This document shows, one piece after another, positions 32,694-35,071 of a DNA stretch of 35,071 nt. Numbering within the stretch: position 1 is the stretch's first letter; each line of letters starts with the position of its first letter. Origin of the DNA: UBA5189 sp035631615 (lineage in GTDB: Bacteria; Chloroflexota; Limnocylindria; Limnocylindrales; CSP1-4); contig DASQIK010000067.1 in the NCBI GenBank assembly GCA_035631615.1, positions 1 through 35,071 on the forward strand, given 5' to 3'. The notes below the pieces were generated by a model that was given only the letters and a program-made list of their open reading frames with translations, was not told where the DNA came from and made no database searches. Position numbers and translations under genes: made by a program.

Positions 32694-33095
32694 TCAGTCG
32701 GTGGTGCGCGAGCGCCGCTCGACGGCCGCCCTGACCCGGCGGTCGACGGCGGGCAGGGTCTCCATCAACCGCTCGAACTCGTGGGCGCGGATCGTGAGCG
32801 TGCGCACGTCGGTGACGCAGGTCGCGGTGGCGGTCCGCGGCCGGCGGTCGTAGAGCGCGATCTCGCCCAGGTAGCCGCCGGCCGTCAGCGACCGGATCGG
32901 CCGTCCGCCGCGCTCGATCCGGACGGTGCCGTCGACGATCACGAAGAACGCGTCGCCCGGCTCGCCCTCGAGCATCAGGACGTCACCGGCCTTGAACGCG
33001 GCCTCGTTGGCGAGGATCGCCACGGCCTGGATGGCGCGGTCGTCGAGGTCGGCGAAGAGCGGCACGTCCCGCAGCACCGCGACCCTGGCGTCCAC
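32694..33095 (-). CDS. Stand-alone cyclic-nucleotide-binding domain protein
   Basis: A 133-residue protein made of one cNMP-binding (CAP-type) domain: VAVLRDVPLFADLDDRAIQAVA, then FKAGDVLMLEGEPGDAFFVIVDGTVRI and the phosphate-binding cassette region GGYLGEIALYDRRPRTATATC, where Gly-Glu-Ile and Arg are the usual ligand contacts. There is no DNA-binding, kinase or channel domain, so it would act as a sensor partner. GTG 33095 is preferred over the longer frame starting at 33140, because the domain begins there and TATGCT ends 6 nt upstream, matching other putative leaderless starts. It is divergent from ilvD; whether it affects that gene is unknown. Confidence 0.82.
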   Translation of the reverse strand: MDARVAVLRDVPLFADLDDRAIQAVAILANEAAFKAGDVLMLEGEPGDAFFVIVDGTVRIERGGRPIRSLTAGGYLGEIALYDRRPRTATATCVTDVRTLTIRAHEFERLMETLPAVDRRVRAAVERRSRTTD

Positions 33096-33101
33096 GTCGA
33101 G

Positions 33102-33107
33102 AGCATA
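33102..33107 (-). promoter_or_regulatory. -10-like TATGCT, 6 nt before GTG
   Basis: TATGCT (4 of 6 consensus) ends exactly 6 nt before GTG 33095 and decides the start chosen for the cyclic-nucleotide-binding gene. The -35 is poor (TTTCGC, 16 bp upstream). Confidence 0.42.
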
Positions 33108-33171
33108 TCGGCGCTCGCCTCCAGCGAAATACGCGCGCACCGTCCACGCCAGCCCGGAGGCCGACGGCGCC

Positions 33172-33177
33172 TAAACT
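33172..33177 (+). promoter_or_regulatory. -10-like TAAACT upstream of ilvD
   Basis: TAAACT (4 of 6 consensus) ends 10 nt before ATG 33188 in the divergent gap with the cyclic-nucleotide-binding gene. The 5' UTR would be only a few nucleotides. There is no clear -35. Confidence 0.38.
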
Positions 33178-33187
33178 GGCGAGCGAG

Positions 33188-34969
33188 ATGCCCACGAACC
33201 CGTACGCCAGGCCGACCGACGGTGCCAAGCGGCACTCCCACGCCCTCACCGATGGGCCGGATCGCGCGCCGGCCCGCGCGATGCTCAAGGCGATCGGCTT
33301 CACCGACGATGACCTGGCGCGGCCGCTCGTGGGCGTGGCGACGACCTGGATCGAGACCATGCCCTGCAACTTCAACCAGCGCCGGCTCGCCGAGTTCGTG
33401 AAGGAGGGCATCCGCGCCGGCGGTGGCACGCCCATGGAGTTCAACACGATCGCGGTCTCCGACGGCGTGTCGATGGGCACCGAGGGCATGAAGGCCAGCC
33501 TCATCAGCCGCGAGGTCATCGCCGACTCGATCGAGCTCGTGGTGCGCGGCCACCTCCTCGACGGCGTCGTCTGCCTCGTCGGCTGCGACAAGACGATCCC
33601 GGGCGCGGCGATGGCCCTCGCCCGACTCGATGTCCCCGGGCTGATCCTCTACAACGGCACGATCTATCCCGGCACGTACAAGGGCCGCGACCTCACGATC
33701 GTCTCCGCGTTCGAGGCTGTCGGTGCGTATCGCGCCGGCAGGATCGACCTCGAGGAGCTGTATGCCATCGAGAGCGCCGCGTGCCCCGGCGCCGGCGCGT
33801 GCGGCGGTCAGTACACCGCGAACACGATGTCGATGGTCATGGAGTTCCTGGGCCTGTCGCCGGCCGGCCTCAACGGGATTCCGGCCGAGGACGCGGGCAA
33901 GGACGCGGCCGCGCGCGAAGCCGGCGAGCTCGCCATGACCCTCGTCCGCCACGACATCCGGCCGTCCCACATCGTCACGAAGCCGGCGATCGAGAACGCG
34001 ATCGCCGCGGTCGCCGCGACGGGTGGCTCGACGAACGGCGTGCTCCACCTGCTCGGCATCGCGCACGAGTTCGGGATCCCGCTGACCATCGACGAGTTCG
34101 ACGCGATCGCCGCCCGCACGCCGATCGTCGCCGACATGGTCCCCGGCGGCCGGTACACGGCCTCCGACCTGTTCGACGCCGGCGGGATCTCGCTGGTCAT
34201 GCGCGAGCTGCTCAAGCGCGACGGCCTCCTCCACGGCGACGAGAAGAACGTCGACGGGCGGACGCTCTCGAAGATCGCCGACGCCGCGGTCGAAGCGCCC
34301 GGGCAGCAGGTCGTCCGCTCAATCGACGACCCGCTCAAGGCCACCGGCGGCCTGGCGATCCTGCACGGCTCGCTCGCGCCGGAGGGCTGCGTGGTCAAGC
34401 TCGCCGGCCACGAGCGCCTCCACCACCGCGGGCCGGCCCGCGTGTTCGACTCGGAGACCGCCTGCTTCGAGGCGGTCAGGAACCGCCAGGTCCACGAGGG
34501 CGATGTCGTCGTCGTCCGCTACGAGGGTCCCGTCGGCGGCCCGGGCATGCAGGAGATGCTGAGCGTCACGGCGGCCCTGCAGGGCGAGGGTCTCGGCGGG
34601 TCGGTCGCGCTGCTCACCGACGGCCGCTTCTCCGGCGGCACCCACGGGCTCATGATCGGCCACGTCGCGCCGGAGGCCGCGCTCGGCGGCCCGATTGGCC
34701 TCATCGAGGAGGGCGACGAGATCGTCATCGACGTCGAGGCACGGACCATCGACCTGAACGTCCCGGAGGCGACCCTTGCGGAGCGACGAGCGGCATGGCA
34801 ACCGCCGGCGGCGCGCTACCTCGGCGGCGTGATGGCCAACTACGCGGCCCTGGTCTCGTCGGCGAGCGAGGGCGCCGTGACCACGGGCCGGCGCATGATC
34901 GACGCCGGTGCGCGAACGACCGGCCCGGTCGCCGTCGTGGCCGAACCGTCGCCGATCACCGGCGGCTGA
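33188..34969 (+). CDS. ilvD: Dihydroxy-acid dehydratase
   Basis: Fe-S dehydratase making 2-oxoisovalerate and 2-oxo-3-methylvalerate, the last step before transamination in Val/Leu and Ile synthesis. The 593-residue protein is somewhat longer than the usual 550-570. Cluster cysteines are Cys60 (MPCNFN), Cys133 (GCDKTIPG) and Cys205 (GACGGQYTANTMS). Other IlvD marks are EFNTIAVSDGVSMGTEGM, AATGGSTNGVLHLL, TGGLAILHGSLAPEG and LLTDGRFSGGTHGLMIGHVAPEA. It lies 9 kb from the ilvB operon on the opposite strand, so it is separately transcribed. Its stop overlaps the next ATG (TGATG), indicating a downstream partner. Confidence 0.95.
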   Translation: MPTNPYARPTDGAKRHSHALTDGPDRAPARAMLKAIGFTDDDLARPLVGVATTWIETMPCNFNQRRLAEFVKEGIRAGGGTPMEFNTIAVSDGVSMGTEGMKASLISREVIADSIELVVRGHLLDGVVCLVGCDKTIPGAAMALARLDVPGLILYNGTIYPGTYKGRDLTIVSAFEAVGAYRAGRIDLEELYAIESAACPGAGACGGQYTANTMSMVMEFLGLSPAGLNGIPAEDAGKDAAAREAGELAMTLVRHDIRPSHIVTKPAIENAIAAVAATGGSTNGVLHLLGIAHEFGIPLTIDEFDAIAARTPIVADMVPGGRYTASDLFDAGGISLVMRELLKRDGLLHGDEKNVDGRTLSKIADAAVEAPGQQVVRSIDDPLKATGGLAILHGSLAPEGCVVKLAGHERLHHRGPARVFDSETACFEAVRNRQVHEGDVVVVRYEGPVGGPGMQEMLSVTAALQGEGLGGSVALLTDGRFSGGTHGLMIGHVAPEAALGGPIGLIEEGDEIVIDVEARTIDLNVPEATLAERRAAWQPPAARYLGGVMANYAALVSSASEGAVTTGRRMIDAGARTTGPVAVVAEPSPITGG

Positions 34970-35071
34970 TGCCGGACGATCGATCGGCGGCGCCCACCGG
35001 GACGGATCTCCCGCCTGATCCCGCGGCGTACGATTCCGAGCGGGCGACCCAGGCGCGCGCCCGCGGGCTCG
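34969..35071 (+). CDS. Start of a gene cut by the right edge
   Basis: ATG 34969 shares a base with the ilvD stop (TGATG). The frame stays open for the remaining 34 codons, encoding a polar, disordered-looking N-terminus (Asp/Pro/Ala/Arg-rich, with AYDSERATQARARGL at the end). The product cannot be identified from this piece. The overlap suggests co-translation with ilvD. Confidence 0.5.
   Translation, partial: MPDDRSAAPTGTDLPPDPAAYDSERATQARARGL

Noticed and set aside
1..35071. tRNA, rRNA, CRISPR arrays, insertion sequences, phage genes
   Set aside because: Gaps are short (255 bp at most apart from the ilv leader region) and none shows cloverleaf structure, regular repeats, or transposase or integrase motifs.

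Overview
This is a 35 kb, very GC-rich bacterial window with dense genes on both strands, many GTG/TTG starts, 1-4 nt stop/start overlaps (ATGA, GTGA, TGATG) and several apparently leaderless genes. Gene content (CimA, a MoaD-MoaE fusion, a MarP-like protease, DUF885 and DUF1028 proteins, UPF0173, topoisomerase IB) fits Chloroflexota (Limnocylindria-like) or a deep actinobacterial relative. That taxonomic reading is inference only. Nothing suggests a plasmid, phage or transposon. The window opens with nine G at its left edge and ends inside a gene on the right.

Left part (1-7.8 kb): a truncated double-zinc-ribbon membrane protein, DNA topoisomerase IB and a GT4 glycosyltransferase on the minus strand; an orphan OmpR-family response regulator on the plus strand; then a minus-strand group of a MoaD-MoaE fusion, an O-methyltransferase, an unknown multipass membrane protein and a secreted M23 peptidase; then a plus-strand UPF0173 metallo-beta-lactamase-fold hydrolase.

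Middle (7.9-14.8 kb): a bifunctional GGDEF/EAL membrane protein (plus), converging on a GNAT acetyltransferase plus AlsS-like acetolactate synthase pair and an aldehyde dehydrogenase (minus).

Core (15-24.7 kb): a minus-strand branched-chain amino acid operon in the order leader peptide/attenuator, ilvB, ilvN, ilvC, leuA, leuB, cimA, a stand-alone LeuA-type allosteric domain, pheA. From ilvB on, every junction overlaps or leaves only 2 nt. The 5' end has a promoter-like pair, a 68-codon leader ORF with 14 Ile/Leu/Val in a 21-residue stretch, and three alternative RNA pairings ending in a strong intrinsic terminator, which reads as a ribosome-mediated attenuator. leuC-leuD (27.5-29.6 kb) and ilvD (33.2-35.0 kb) lie downstream on the plus strand. 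Together these supply the Val/Leu pathway up to the transaminase, and Ile from pyruvate plus acetyl-CoA through citramalate instead of threonine deaminase. No ilvA or ilvE is in the window.

Right part (24.7-35 kb): an XRE regulator with repeat-containing upstream DNA, divergent from three small membrane proteins (one with a TTG start, one YggT-like, one GlsB/YeaQ-type); a DUF1028 protein; leuCD; a possible decayed small ORF; a MarP-like CvpA-trypsin membrane protease; a DUF885 peptidase-like protein; a stand-alone cyclic-nucleotide-binding domain protein; ilvD; and the first 34 codons of a further gene. The best candidates for something undescribed are the attenuator with its long leader peptide and the stand-alone LeuA regulatory domain encoded between cimA and pheA.
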